Part shown: one piece after another, positions 53,551-62,205 of the stretch
Position numbering within the stretch: position 1 is the first letter of the stretch
Layout: each line of letters starts with the position of its first letter
Assembly (NCBI RefSeq): GCF_041429795.1
Contig: NZ_CP163424.1
Location: 1 to 64,000 of the forward strand
Direction: 5' to 3'
Length of the DNA: 64,000 nucleotides
From: Algimonas porphyrae
Lineage (GTDB): Bacteria > Pseudomonadota > Alphaproteobacteria > Caulobacterales > Maricaulaceae
Position numbers and translations under genes: made by a program
Notes under the pieces: model-generated
Told to the model about the DNA's origin: nothing
The model's input: the letters and a program-made list of their open reading frames with translations, nothing else
The model's database searches: none

Positions 53551-53785
53551 GGCGAAACAGTCCGTCAAAGTCGTTCAAAGACCCACTTTACGGGCGGACG
53601 ACCGGAATGGTTCGAAAGCATAGCGGTCTAAGGGAGGGGAAGGAAAGATGCCCCCGGTCTCACGGGGCGCAATGGAGACCGAGGGCTGAGGATGAGCGCG
53701 AAGCTCACACCTCAGGCCGCGACCTATCAGAGCCGCCCGTCATGTCATCCGCTTTCCCCAGCAAATGCCGGAGAAATGCACATAA

Positions 53786-54403
53786 TTAACCTATGTCGGC
53801 AGCGTCGTTAACATGGGTAATGATCTCATCCGGATCCGGGCGAGCGCGCGGCGATGCGGCTTGGATCGGCGTGCCGATATAGACGAAACCGGCGACCTGT
53901 TCGCCGTCGCACATGCCCAGTTCGGCCTGAATGCGCGAATCATAGGCGTACCATTCGGTCAGCCATTGCGCCCCGAAGCCGTGCGCCTGTGCCGCCAGAC
54001 ACAACATCAGACAGACGCTCCCCGCCGAGAGTTGCTGTTCCCATATCGGCGTGCCGCGCACGCAATCCTTGGGAGCGCTGATCACGGCAATGACGGTCGG
54101 TGCGCGCAGAAAGCGATGCGCCTCAAATTGCCAGCGCTCTTCAGGGTGATCCGGATAATCGGCCCGGTAGGCTGCGGCCAGCGCATCCCCGAATCGGGCG
54201 CGGGCGTCACCCTGAAAAACCTGCAGCCTGAACGGGGCGAGCTTGCGATGGTCAGGAACACGTGTGCCGGTCGTCAGGATCGCCTTGAGCGTATCGGCGT
54301 CCGGTCCGGGCTCGGCCATGGACTTGGCCAGGTTGCTGCGCCGCGTCGCCAGAAAATCGATCACGGGCACATTACGACTTGGAAGAGGGAAACTGTCGGG
54401 CAT
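53786..54403 (-). CDS. Nitroreductase-family flavoprotein
   Basis: The 205-residue protein has the FMN-binding nitroreductase pattern: VIDFLATRRSNLAKSM at the start, LTTGTRVPDHRKLAPFRLQVFQGDARARF, and EQQLSAGSVCLMLCLAAQAHGFGAQWLTEWYAY. It matches the YdjA-like group of small nitroreductases. The physiological electron acceptor is unknown. The 217 bases between it and the CIA30 gene contain no supported gene. Confidence 0.9.
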   Translation of the reverse strand: MPDSFPLPSRNVPVIDFLATRRSNLAKSMAEPGPDADTLKAILTTGTRVPDHRKLAPFRLQVFQGDARARFGDALAAAYRADYPDHPEERWQFEAHRFLRAPTVIAVISAPKDCVRGTPIWEQQLSAGSVCLMLCLAAQAHGFGAQWLTEWYAYDSRIQAELGMCDGEQVAGFVYIGTPIQAASPRARPDPDEIITHVNDAADIG

Positions 54404-54471
54404 AGGAATCCGTCAGGTGAACGGGTTAAAGGAATGCACGTTCTATCTGGGACTACAGGAAGGCAATCGCA

Positions 54472-54951
54472 ATGCAGATCGAAACAAAACTGACACAACT
54501 GGGCCTCACCCTCCCCGATCCAATGGCACCGGTCGCGAATTATGTGCCTTATGTCGTCAGCGGGTCGCAGGTCTTCGTCTCCGGGCAGATCAGCAAGATC
54601 GGCGACGAGATCGTGCGCGGGCGGCTCGGAGATGGATTGAGCCTCGAGGACGGGCAGCGCGCCGCGCAGCTCTGCGGGCTCAATATCGTCGCGCAGCTCA
54701 AGGCAGCCTGTGACGGTGATCTGTCCCGGGTCACGCGTATCATCAAACTGGGCGGGTTCGTGCAGGCCACACCGGACGCGACCGGAGCGGCCATCCCGCA
54801 AATCATCAATGGCTGTTCGGATTTGATGGTGGCCCTGTTTGGCGACGCCGGACGACACGCACGGTTTGCAGTCTCCGCGCCGAGCCTGCCCCTCGACGTC
54901 GCCGTCGAGATTGACTGTATCGCGGAGATAGCGGTGCCATCAAGCCAATAG
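54472..54951 (+). CDS. RidA-family protein
   Basis: The 159-residue protein has the YjgF/RidA fold: NYVPYVVSGSQVFVSGQISKIGD, GDGLSLEDGQRAAQLCGLNIVAQLKAACDGDLSRVTRIIKLGGFVQ, then RFAVSAPSLPLDVAVEIDCIA. It lacks the final catalytic arginine setting of canonical RidA (V-R-V in the archetype reads here as F-A-V), so it may belong to a non-deaminase subgroup. It is divergent from the nitroreductase. Confidence 0.88.
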   Translation: MQIETKLTQLGLTLPDPMAPVANYVPYVVSGSQVFVSGQISKIGDEIVRGRLGDGLSLEDGQRAAQLCGLNIVAQLKAACDGDLSRVTRIIKLGGFVQATPDATGAAIPQIINGCSDLMVALFGDAGRHARFAVSAPSLPLDVAVEIDCIAEIAVPSSQ

Positions 54952-54983
54952 CGTGAAACCACGAGGGCGCGGCAATTTTCTAG

Positions 54984-55036
54984 TTGAGAATTATTCTCAA
55001 AATGGTAGCGCTCTCCATATTGCGAATGACTCGCAA
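54984..55036. promoter_or_regulatory. Two Fur-like palindromes, 36 bp centre to centre
   Basis: TTGAGAATTATTCTCAA (54984-55000) is a perfect 17-bp palindrome. TTGCGAATGACTCGCAA (55020-55036) is a second with one mismatch. Both are followed by the same AATGG, so a 22-bp unit is repeated. TGAGAAT-N-ATTCTCA is the classic half-site pattern of Fur-family boxes. They lie just upstream of the small ORF at 55049. Confidence 0.75.
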
Positions 55037-55048
55037 AATGGAGATGTC

Positions 55049-55240
55049 ATGATCGTTCAATTACCGGGATCGGATCTGGTGCGGCTGATGGCGCGATTGT
55101 CGGACGAGAATCACTGGACGGAGGCGCAAACGGGTCTGGGTCGCGAGAAGGATGACAGGCTGCCGACTGAGGGAGTTACGCTCGCCCCAGACCCGTCTTG
55201 TCGCTGCCGCTGTAAAAAGACGACAAATTCGCGAAATTGA
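55049..55240 (+). CDS. Small ORF under Fur-like boxes, Cys-rich tail
   Basis: This 63-residue product begins MIVQLPGSDLVRLMARLSDE, probably a short amphipathic helix, and ends with a C-x-C-x-C run (PSCRCRCKKTT) that could bind metal. GGAG lies five bases upstream of the ATG. No family is recognised. Iron or metal-regulated expression is predicted from the tandem palindromes. It could be a real tiny protein or a leader peptide. Confidence 0.5.
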   Translation: MIVQLPGSDLVRLMARLSDENHWTEAQTGLGREKDDRLPTEGVTLAPDPSCRCRCKKTTNSRN

Positions 55241-55343
55241 TCTCATTTAGAGGGCCGTTTCAGCCTGCGACGCCTTGATTTATCAGGCCGTCGCCGCGAT
55301 ATAGCGGTCTTCTCCCGAGACAAGACGAAAGACTATCCATCTT

Positions 55344-55688
55344 ATGAGCATACCCGGTCAAACATTTAACGACCGCCTCCAGGCGCAAAAAGAGGCCAAA
55401 ATGGCCATGCTGAAACGCGCCAAGGAGAAGCAACTCGATCCTGCCGAAAAAGAACGGCTGATGAAAGAACGTGCCGCACGCAATGCGGCCCGTGAGGAAC
55501 GCGAACAACAGCGTGCCGCCGAAAAATCCGCCAAGATCGAGCAGGAAAGAGCCGAAAAGGCCGAACGCGAGCGCAAGAAGAAACTGGCTGACGCGGCCCG
55601 CAAGAAGGCCAAAGAAGAGCTGGCCAAACAACAAAAAGCAGCCCGCGACGCCAAATATGCGGCGCGCAAAGCCCGCAAGAAGCGCTAA
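55344..55688 (+). CDS. DUF6481 coiled-coil protein
   Basis: The 114-residue protein consists almost entirely of charged helix (KEAKMAMLKRAKEKQLDPAEKERLMKERAARNAAREEREQQRAAEKSAKIEQERAEKAERERKKKL), a long coiled coil or single alpha-helix. The start MSIPGQTFNDRLQAQKEAK matches DUF6481. It is likely nucleic-acid-associated or structural; function is unknown. A strong terminator follows. Confidence 0.85.
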   Translation: MSIPGQTFNDRLQAQKEAKMAMLKRAKEKQLDPAEKERLMKERAARNAAREEREQQRAAEKSAKIEQERAEKAERERKKKLADAARKKAKEELAKQQKAARDAKYAARKARKKR

Positions 55689-55710
55689 ACGACAGCCCTA
55701 TCGATTAGAT

Positions 55711-55736
55711 AAGCCCGGCTCCGCGCCGGGCTTTTT
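55711..55736 (+). terminator. Rho-independent terminator after the DUF6481 gene
   Basis: AAGCCCGGC-tccgc-GCCGGGCTT is followed directly by TTT, a GC-rich nine-pair stem and T-run, 22 bases past the stop codon. Confidence 0.9.
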
Positions 55737-55877
55737 CGTAATCCAAGACCGCTGAATCCATTCCCTTGGATATCATCGCCTTTGTCTTGGACACGCTGAG
55801 GATTTCAGTTTGAATGACCCGAAGCCTCTCACGAATAAGGTTGAGAGGAAGAGGTGAAAAGGTTTTCGGCCCCGGAG

Positions 55878-56135
55878 CTAGTGCCGCGTGCGACCTTTCA
55901 GCTTTTTGAGACCCATCATGGCGAGTGCAATCAGCACGGCCAGAATAGCCCAAGCGATCGCAACTATTATACTCAAAGGTAAGATCGTCGTTAGTAAAGA
56001 GGGCCCAGCGCCCGTCACGAACTCCATATATAGCGTGTATATAATGAGGCTGAGTTCTAAGGCTCCAACCCCCCAAAAGAAAATTGGCTGAAACACTTCA
56101 CCGAACCGGAATTCGAAATCTTTCGGGTCTTTCAT
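55878..56135 (-). CDS. Small two-helix membrane protein
   Basis: Unrecognised. The 85-residue protein has two hydrophobic helices (FFWGVGALELSLIIYTLYMEFV and LPLSIIVAIAWAILAVLIALAMMGL) and ends with a basic tail KKLKGRTRH. It has no partner nearby. The gene is less GC-rich than its neighbours and stands alone, with 154 bases before the KAS III-like gene. Confidence 0.65.
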   Translation of the reverse strand: MKDPKDFEFRFGEVFQPIFFWGVGALELSLIIYTLYMEFVTGAGPSLLTTILPLSIIVAIAWAILAVLIALAMMGLKKLKGRTRH

Positions 56136-56289
56136 AGAAATTAAGTTACCCCAAGCCTTCTCGCTAAGGCAAGCGGACCGTGATCTGGCAATATTAGATG
56201 AGACGGCTCAAGCTAGAGGGCTTGAAAGCTGTTACTGGAGACTAAAGCCCAGACCTTGAGAGCCTTGGTTTGGGTATTGGAGCTGCCCC

Positions 56290-57435
56290 TCACCCAACCT
56301 TGCGCACAAACACAGCCCCCGCCGAATACCCCGCGCCAAACGAGCATATCAGGCCGGTATCGCCATCCGCGAAATCGTCAGAATGTTTATGAAAAGCGAT
56401 GATTGATCCGGCGGAAGATGTATTCGCATATTCATCCAGCACGACCGGAGCCTGTTCGATTTCGACATCCTTGCCGAGCACCTTCTTGGCGATCAGGACG
56501 TTCATATTGAGGTTCGCCTGGTGCAGCCACATGCGCTTCAGGCTGTTCGGATCGAGGCCGAGCGTTTCAGCCTCCGCGCTGATCAGCTTGGCAACCATGG
56601 GCACAACTTCCTTGAAGACGCTGCGTCCGTTCTGGACGAAGAGCTTGTCGGTCAGCCCCTTGCGGCCCCGGTCGCCATGGAAGCCGTCATCTTCCGGCGC
56701 TGTGTGATTGAGGAAGCCGAAATTGTTACGGATATTGTTGGAGAATTTGGTCACCAGCTTCGCGCCAATGATCTCCCAATGCTCCGTCGGGGCAACGTCT
56801 TCACGCTCGACGAGGATCGCCGTCGCCACGTCGCCAAAGATGAAGTGACTGTCGCGGTCTTTGAAGTTCAGGTGTGCGGTGCAGATTTCCGGATTCAGCA
56901 CCAGCACGCTTTTCGCCTGCCCGCCATAGATCAGCCCGCGCGCAGCCTCTAACCCGAAGGTCGCACTGGAACAGGCGACATTCATGTCAAAGCCGAAACC
57001 TTCAATACCGAGCAGGTCCTGCACCTCCACGGCAACCGCCGGATAGCCGCGCTGCAGGTTCGAACACGCTACAATCACCGCATCAATATCCGCTGCCGTT
57101 CTGCTGGCATTGGAGAGCGCATCTTGTGCAGCATGAACGGCCATTTCCGCTAGAACGGACGGTTCGTCATTTGCACGGGCTGGAATGCGCGGTGCCATGA
57201 TATCCGGATCGAGGATCGGGGCCTTGGACAGGACGTACCGGCTCTTAATGCCGGACGCCTTTTCGACGAACTCAGCAGAACTATGCGCCAGCGGGTCGCG
57301 TTCGCCTGTCGCGATCGCATCGGCATTGTCGCTGTTCCATTTGTCGACATAGGCGTTGAACGCCTCGACCAGCTCTTCGTTGGAAATGGAGTCTTCCGGC
57401 GTCCACAGTCCGGTTGAGGAAATGACGGCTTTCAC
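56290..57435 (-). CDS. KAS III-like 3-oxoacyl-ACP synthase
   Basis: The roughly 381-residue thiolase-fold enzyme has the catalytic triad of FabH: Cys in NVACSSATFG, His in WLHQANLNM and Asn in YANTSSAGS. It is longer than housekeeping FabH, with an insert around residues 40-65, and resembles the separate KAS III-like branch that takes longer acyl donors. I chose GTG 57435 (VKAVISSTG) with AAGGGA upstream; the frame extends 19 codons further. It is not near fab genes, so its starter unit is unclear. Confidence 0.88.
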   Translation of the reverse strand: MKAVISSTGLWTPEDSISNEELVEAFNAYVDKWNSDNADAIATGERDPLAHSSAEFVEKASGIKSRYVLSKAPILDPDIMAPRIPARANDEPSVLAEMAVHAAQDALSNASRTAADIDAVIVACSNLQRGYPAVAVEVQDLLGIEGFGFDMNVACSSATFGLEAARGLIYGGQAKSVLVLNPEICTAHLNFKDRDSHFIFGDVATAILVEREDVAPTEHWEIIGAKLVTKFSNNIRNNFGFLNHTAPEDDGFHGDRGRKGLTDKLFVQNGRSVFKEVVPMVAKLISAEAETLGLDPNSLKRMWLHQANLNMNVLIAKKVLGKDVEIEQAPVVLDEYANTSSAGSIIAFHKHSDDFADGDTGLICSFGAGYSAGAVFVRKVG

Positions 57436-57495
57436 GAACGAACGTCCCTTGCTGCTATCCGGCCCATGTAGCGAACCGGACGCGCGCGTCAAAGG

Positions 57496-57756
57496 TTACT
57501 CGCCATAGGGCGCAGAGATAGGCGTGGGCGGTTCGCGTTCTTCGGCATCGCGTCGATCGCGTTGCTGATAGAAGCAGTCAGGTTGTCCCGAGCGAGCATT
57601 ATCGCCGCTCAGGCAGTCCCGGACCGTTTGCGTATCAACGCTTTTGTCATAGCGCTCGAAAGGATCCGGCTCCGTCGGGCCGACTGGAAGCGTCAGCAGG
57701 CTCTGACATCCGCCAAGGCTCAACAGCGCCAGAGAGGAGATAATCAATCTTCTCAC
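57496..57756 (-). CDS. Small lipoprotein
   Basis: The 86-residue protein starts at GTG 57756, overlapping the tag stop as GTGA. It has a lipoprotein leader (LIISSLALLSLGGCQS) followed by a short soluble domain with one more pair of cysteines (RDCLSGDN, PDCFYQQRDRRD). It has no recognised family. It is co-transcribed with the upstream glycosylase gene. Confidence 0.7.
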   Translation of the reverse strand: MRRLIISSLALLSLGGCQSLLTLPVGPTEPDPFERYDKSVDTQTVRDCLSGDNARSGQPDCFYQQRDRRDAEEREPPTPISAPYGE

Positions 57757-58361
57757 AGGTAACGCATCTTCAGCGATGCCTCCCGGGCGCAACATCCGAG
57801 CTCATGGTCATTGATCATGCCGACCGCCTGCATGAAGGCATAGACGATCACCGGACCGACAAATTTGAAGCCGCGCGCCTTCAGGTCTTTGCTCAACGCC
57901 TCTGACTCCGGGCTTTTGACGGGGGCGTCGGAGAAACTCTCCCAGTGATTGACGATTGGCTTTCCGCCGACGAAATCCCAGAGATAGTCGGAAAAGTGGA
58001 TCCCGCCATCGCGCATCGCCAGATAGACTTTCGCATTCCCGATCGTCGCATCGATCTTGGATCTGGAGCGGATAATGCCCGGATCGTCGAGCAGGCGGGC
58101 CCGGTCCTGATCGGTGTAAAACGCCACGATATCCGGATCGAACCCGTCATAGACTTTCAGCATATGCGCGCGTTTGCGCAGGATCGTAATCCAGGCGAGA
58201 CCCGCCTGTTGTCCATCCTGTATCAGCTTGGAAAAAAGCGCCTTGGAATCACGGATCGGGCGTCCCCATTCCGTGTCGTGATAGTGACAGTAAAGCGCAT
58301 CATCCTTCGGCACCCAGCCGCAGCGGCGAAGGTCCGGATCGTGATCGGGAAATTCAGTCAT
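57753..58361 (-). CDS. tag: DNA-3-methyladenine glycosylase I
   Basis: The 202-residue base-excision enzyme has the Tag signature RCGWVPKDDALYCHYHDTEWGRPI at its start, the conserved LAWITILRKR loop, and zinc-site residues at the N- and C-termini (including H-x17-C-style spacing near CHYHD and the tail DHELGCCAREA). It removes 3-methyladenine from alkylated DNA. Overlaps of 8 and 4 bases with its neighbours place it in a compact operon. Confidence 0.94.
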   Translation of the reverse strand: MTEFPDHDPDLRRCGWVPKDDALYCHYHDTEWGRPIRDSKALFSKLIQDGQQAGLAWITILRKRAHMLKVYDGFDPDIVAFYTDQDRARLLDDPGIIRSRSKIDATIGNAKVYLAMRDGGIHFSDYLWDFVGGKPIVNHWESFSDAPVKSPESEALSKDLKARGFKFVGPVIVYAFMQAVGMINDHELGCCAREASLKMRYL

Positions 58362-58704
58362 TGAGAATCTCCCGGTAATGCGACGTTCCGCTCGCCTGCG
58401 TACCGTTCAGCCAACGCCACGCCATCGTGATAGTCATGGGCGCATCAGCTATCTGTTTAAACAGGGCCGTCGCTTCGCCGACCTCAAGCGCCCCATCGGG
58501 CGCGCGGCAGTGGTAGACAAGCTCAGCTATATCCGACCCGTTCATCCTCCCAATCAGATGCCCGTCGGTGAAACCTGCGCCCGCATAGTCCGCCCTGAAA
58601 TCATGGCCGTTCTGATGGAAGGTGAAAACAGCATCGCTGCTGACGCGACCGCCTTCGCTATTTGTCACCGGGCTGAAGCGCCGATTATCGACATCGACGA
58701 TCAA
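58354..58704 (-). CDS. Small protein of the mis-named N-acetylglutamate-synthase family
   Basis: The 116-residue product starts at TTG 58704 because GGAGAAGG lies five bases upstream and the TTG overlaps the GNAT stop as TTGA. The phrases DVDNRRFSPVTNSEGGRVSSDAVFTFHQNGHDFRADYAGAG and TITMAWRWLNGTQASGTSHYREI match a small family that databases often label N-acetylglutamate synthase without evidence. The function is unknown. It couples the GNAT gene to tag in one operon. Confidence 0.75.
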   Translation of the reverse strand: MIVDVDNRRFSPVTNSEGGRVSSDAVFTFHQNGHDFRADYAGAGFTDGHLIGRMNGSDIAELVYHCRAPDGALEVGEATALFKQIADAPMTITMAWRWLNGTQASGTSHYREILND

Positions 58705-59180
58705 AACACCTTCTCCATCCCGATATCGCACCGCGCATAGGTCGGGTGCGCGCCCCGATGGTTCACGACCCAGCCATTGCGTTCATAGAGGCGAAGCGCA
58801 GCCGCGTTCTTGGTGTTGGACAGCAGGAAGATGCGGTCAAGCTTCAGCCGGTTGCGTGCATAATCATGAACGGCATCCATCAGCGACTGACCAATGCCAC
58901 GACCCCGGAAGCGCGTATCGACGGCCATTTTGGTCAGTTCCCACTGACCCGCATGCGGCCCGTCATCATGCGGTTTGAGCGCGCACGCCCCGGCAACCAC
59001 ATCGTCAATATGCGCCGAGAAAACCTGTCCGCCGCGCTCGAGATAAATTTCCGGGCGAGCCACCATGACCTTGTCGGACTCTTCGAGAACGTGAAGCTGC
59101 TCGATCCATTCCGCATTAAGCGCGGCGAAGCGCGGCAGCGCCGTGCGGTCATTGCGTCGGATTTTGACTGAACTGGACAT
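58701..59180 (-). CDS. GNAT N-acetyltransferase
   Basis: The 159-residue enzyme starts at ATG 59180. It has the acetyl-CoA-binding motif TKMAVDTRFRGRGIGQSLMDAVHDYARNRLKLDRIFLLSNTKNAAALRLYERNGW in the C-terminal half. The substrate is unknown; it resembles the broad single-domain GNAT group. It is first in a compact four-gene run leading to tag. Confidence 0.88.
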   Translation of the reverse strand: MSSSVKIRRNDRTALPRFAALNAEWIEQLHVLEESDKVMVARPEIYLERGGQVFSAHIDDVVAGACALKPHDDGPHAGQWELTKMAVDTRFRGRGIGQSLMDAVHDYARNRLKLDRIFLLSNTKNAAALRLYERNGWVVNHRGAHPTYARCDIGMEKVF

Positions 59181-59256
59181 AGGACCCGATTGCCGCAATC
59201 CAGTGACGGACGCAATATCGGGAGGACCGCAGAAATCGTCTTGGCAAAGCCGCGAC

Positions 59257-60039
59257 CTAGCCATCCGTCCCCAGCACACTGTCCCTGATGGTCACGGGAT
59301 TTCCCCTGACCGTCGGCGAGACGCTCGCCTCGCGCAGGCGGTCGAGGCGGATCAGCGCCATGGCTTGCCCGTCATGTGTATGCAGAACATTCCCGACCGT
59401 CCGCTCGCCCGTCTTGATCGGGTCGCCCGTCTCCGCCGGACCGTTCAAGGTCACGCCGCGCATTCGCTTCCGCACGGTCGTCATCCGTCGCATGCGAGAG
59501 ACAACCTCCTGCCCGACGAAACAGCCGCCCTGATAATCCACTCCGTTCAGTTGATCCATACAGGCGTCAGCCGGAAAAGTCGTCTGTACGCCGAAATCCC
59601 ATTCGCTGTCAGGGACGCCAAGCGACAGCCGGTAGGCGTCCCAATTGCCCGTGCTCTTCTTGGCCGTATCGGCGAACAGACGTCGGCCCAGCGCAGGCAG
59701 GCGAGGGTCGACCTCACCCAGGTCATCATGTTCGTCGTTATTCCAGAGCACGTGAAGATGAAGGCCTTCGGACACATCCTCGATTTCAATCGGCGCCCGT
59801 AAACGATAGATTTTCAGACGCTTCAGGAGCGCCGCACCCATCGCGACCGGCGTATCGATCAGAAGATGATCGCCCCGGTCGGTCACAAAGAAATCGGCGA
59901 TGATTTTGCCTTGCGGCGTCAGCAAGGCCGCAAATGTCACGGGCTGCTTGATCGAATTGGTGATCAGCCCTCCGAACCAGTCTTTCACGCCCTCGCCGGA
60001 CAGGCGCAGAATGGTTCGAGGACGGCGGGCGATCAGCAT
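59257..60039 (-). CDS. ygfZ: Folate-dependent iron-sulfur maturation protein YgfZ
   Basis: The roughly 260-residue GcvT-like protein has the hallmark CFVGQEVVSRM near residue 190 (KGCxxGQE in the family; the first lysine is Gly here) and the N-terminal [29 protein letters not shown]. It uses tetrahydrofolate to help repair or assemble iron-sulfur enzymes. ATG 60039 is used; the frame extends nine codons upstream. It is monocistronic. Confidence 0.93.
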   Translation of the reverse strand: MLIARRPRTILRLSGEGVKDWFGGLITNSIKQPVTFAALLTPQGKIIADFFVTDRGDHLLIDTPVAMGAALLKRLKIYRLRAPIEIEDVSEGLHLHVLWNNDEHDDLGEVDPRLPALGRRLFADTAKKSTGNWDAYRLSLGVPDSEWDFGVQTTFPADACMDQLNGVDYQGGCFVGQEVVSRMRRMTTVRKRMRGVTLNGPAETGDPIKTGERTVGNVLHTHDGQAMALIRLDRLREASVSPTVRGNPVTIRDSVLGTDG

Positions 60040-60117
60040 GATGTGCAGATAGGCGTGCTGCCCCAACGCCGCAACTGCCCGCTGCGGTGCGTCATCGCTC
60101 GCGAATACCTCAATCGG

Positions 60118-61314
60118 TTAAGGCCTAATCGGCTGGAAAGGCTGATCTTTCTGGGCGGCCTGTCGCTCTGCCGTCGCAAAGAGAACCGCGTCCGGTTCAT
60201 AAGCCAGCACTTCATCCAGAGAAACATCAAACAAATGGGCACCGTGATGGATGCGGATGATGTCCGCATAGCTCGGCAGAAAATGACCCAGCATACTGTC
60301 AGCGAAGCTGTCGCCAACGATGACCAATCGTTTGTCGCCCACATCATGCGTTCCGTCTGAGCGCACCGTCGCAAACTGCCCGACATGAGGTGAGTCAGGA
60401 GCCGTCGGTTCCAGACGCGTCAGCCCATCGGGTCCACCTTGCGGGAAACCGATCATCAGGGCCGGAGGTTCGTTGGACCGTTCGAACCCGGCCATGGCGT
60501 CGAGATCCAGCAGCCGTTCCGATTCTCTGACTTGTGCGGGCGCAGGCATATATCTGGGCAGGCTGCCGTCTGGGTCGAAGCGGTCCATTATCGCCATCGC
60601 CAGATCGTAGGTCCCGTCAGCGGTCCAGTGCGTATCGCGCGAATAGAACGTCTTCTTACCTGCTGCCTTGGCCTGCATCACATAGCGTTCCGCATCGATC
60701 AGGCCGGTCTGCGCAGCGTCTGGATGCTGGTACACAAATGAGCGGAACCGGCGCGTGCCCTCCTGCCAGTCTTCGGGAAGAAACTCCGGATAGGCCCGGG
60801 CCTTGTCGATGGCGATGAAGGCGATGAAGGGAATATCGCGCGCGCTCAGGGCAGCATTCACGTTTGACAGGCTCTCCACCCAGCGTTCGACGCGCTCATT
60901 GCTCCAGCTTCCCTGCCCTTCAAACTCGTCACGATATTTCAGCGCTCCGAGATAGAGCCAGCCATCCTGTCCATAGATCACATTGGGTGGATTTTCACCG
61001 AGATTGTCGCGGACCTTCCGCGCCAGTCGGATCAGCAGCATGCGAAGCCCGAATCGGTCTTCCAGATAATCGTCCATTTGCGCCGTATAGGCCCTGGCAT
61101 CACCTTCGAATGAGGGCAGCCCCTGCAGCACGCGTCGTTCCGAGCGGCTGATCTGATCCGTATTTGTCTGCAGGCCCGTCAGAAACAGAAATGCCGGGAG
61201 GCAGAAAGCCAGAATGAGCAGACCGACAAACAGCGTCGTCACCCGACGGCTAAGTGTCGATCGTCGCTGCACTTCGGGGCGAGGAGAGCCTGGCATGTCG
61301 TCCGCATTGGTCAC
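60118..61314 (-). CDS. AlgX/AlgJ-like polysaccharide O-acetyltransferase
   Basis: The 398-residue protein has an N-terminal membrane anchor (TTLFVGLLILAFCLPAFLFLTGL) and a periplasmic SGNH domain with DTHWTADGTYDLAMAI (the AlgX/AlgJ Asp-His motif) and IVGDSFADSM (catalytic serine). Such proteins transfer acetyl groups to alginate or other exopolysaccharide in the periplasm. It is co-oriented with rfbA six bases upstream of its start region, so it belongs to a surface-polysaccharide cluster. No MBOAT acetyl-donor gene is in the window; it may lie beyond the right edge. Confidence 0.88.
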   Translation of the reverse strand: MTNADDMPGSPRPEVQRRSTLSRRVTTLFVGLLILAFCLPAFLFLTGLQTNTDQISRSERRVLQGLPSFEGDARAYTAQMDDYLEDRFGLRMLLIRLARKVRDNLGENPPNVIYGQDGWLYLGALKYRDEFEGQGSWSNERVERWVESLSNVNAALSARDIPFIAFIAIDKARAYPEFLPEDWQEGTRRFRSFVYQHPDAAQTGLIDAERYVMQAKAAGKKTFYSRDTHWTADGTYDLAMAIMDRFDPDGSLPRYMPAPAQVRESERLLDLDAMAGFERSNEPPALMIGFPQGGPDGLTRLEPTAPDSPHVGQFATVRSDGTHDVGDKRLVIVGDSFADSMLGHFLPSYADIIRIHHGAHLFDVSLDEVLAYEPDAVLFATAERQAAQKDQPFQPIRP

Positions 61315-61320
61315 GTCCGA

Positions 61321-62205
61321 CTAATCCTCGGCGCTTTCGCAAACCTGCCGCAAGTAAGAGCCGTACCCGCTCTTTTCCAACGGTCCGGCCAGACGTCGCA
61401 GCTGGTCTCTATCGATCCATCCATTCTGATAGGCGATCACTTCGGGGCAGCAAATCCGGTTGCCTTGCCGTTCCTGAATGACGGCGACGAATTGCGCGGC
61501 CTGCAGCAGGCTGCGATGGGTTCCCGTATCGAGCCAGGTCGATCCTTCATTCAGAAGCTCGACTGTCAACTTCCCGTCGTCCAGATACATTTCGTTCAGG
61601 GTCGTAATCTCGAGCTCGCCCCGGGCGGACGGCTTGACCTGTCGCGCGCGAGAGGGCGCATCGCCGTCATAGAAATAAAGTCCCGTCACAGCATAATTGG
61701 AGGCCGGATCCTTGGGCTTTTCGACCAGGCTGACAGCCTTTTTATTCTCATCAAATCCGACAACGCCGTAAGCTGAGGGGTCCTTGACGTGATAGCCGAA
61801 GATCGTCGCACCCTCACGGCGCTGCATGGCCGTGGCGAGCGTGCGATTAAACCCGGCCCCGAAGAACAGATTATCGCCCAGAATAAGCGCGCTCGGACCG
61901 CCTTCCAGAAAGTCTTCGGCGATTATCAGGGCCTGAGCCAGCCCGTCGGGACTGGGCTGCGACGCATAGGTGATGCTCATCCCCCAGCGCCGACCATCGC
62001 CCAGTAGATGCTCGAACGCCGCACGATCATGCGGCGTGGTGATCACCATGATTTCCGACAAGCCAGCCTGCATGAGGGTCGATAGCGGATAGTAGATCAT
62101 TGGCTTATCGAAGACGGGCATCAGCTGTTTCGACACGGATATGGTCGAAGGATGGAGGCGCGAGCCTGTCCCCCCTGCGAGAATGATGCCCTTACGTATC
62201 ATCAT
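61321..62205 (-). CDS. rfbA: Glucose-1-phosphate thymidylyltransferase
   Basis: The 294-residue enzyme makes dTDP-glucose, the first step of dTDP-rhamnose synthesis. It has the nucleotidyltransferase signature GIILAGGTGSRLHP followed by KQLMPVFDKPMIYYPLSTLMQAGL, and the conserved LGDNLFFGAGF and VEKPKDPASNYAVTGLYFYD. Its start overlaps the rfbD 3' end by 14 bases; a start at the second methionine (62202) is equally likely. Confidence 0.96.
   Translation of the reverse strand: MMIRKGIILAGGTGSRLHPSTISVSKQLMPVFDKPMIYYPLSTLMQAGLSEIMVITTPHDRAAFEHLLGDGRRWGMSITYASQPSPDGLAQALIIAEDFLEGGPSALILGDNLFFGAGFNRTLATAMQRREGATIFGYHVKDPSAYGVVGFDENKKAVSLVEKPKDPASNYAVTGLYFYDGDAPSRARQVKPSARGELEITTLNEMYLDDGKLTVELLNEGSTWLDTGTHRSLLQAAQFVAVIQERQGNRICCPEVIAYQNGWIDRDQLRRLAGPLEKSGYGSYLRQVCESAED

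Noticed and set aside
53607-53789. Short plus-strand frame between the CIA30 and nitroreductase genes
   Set aside because: 60 residues rich in Arg and Ser, no homologous pattern, no clear ribosome site; treated as non-coding.
54953-55240. Longer version of the small Fur-linked ORF starting at 54953
   Set aside because: That start would place the Fur-like palindromes inside the coding region; the ATG at 55049 has a better ribosome site.
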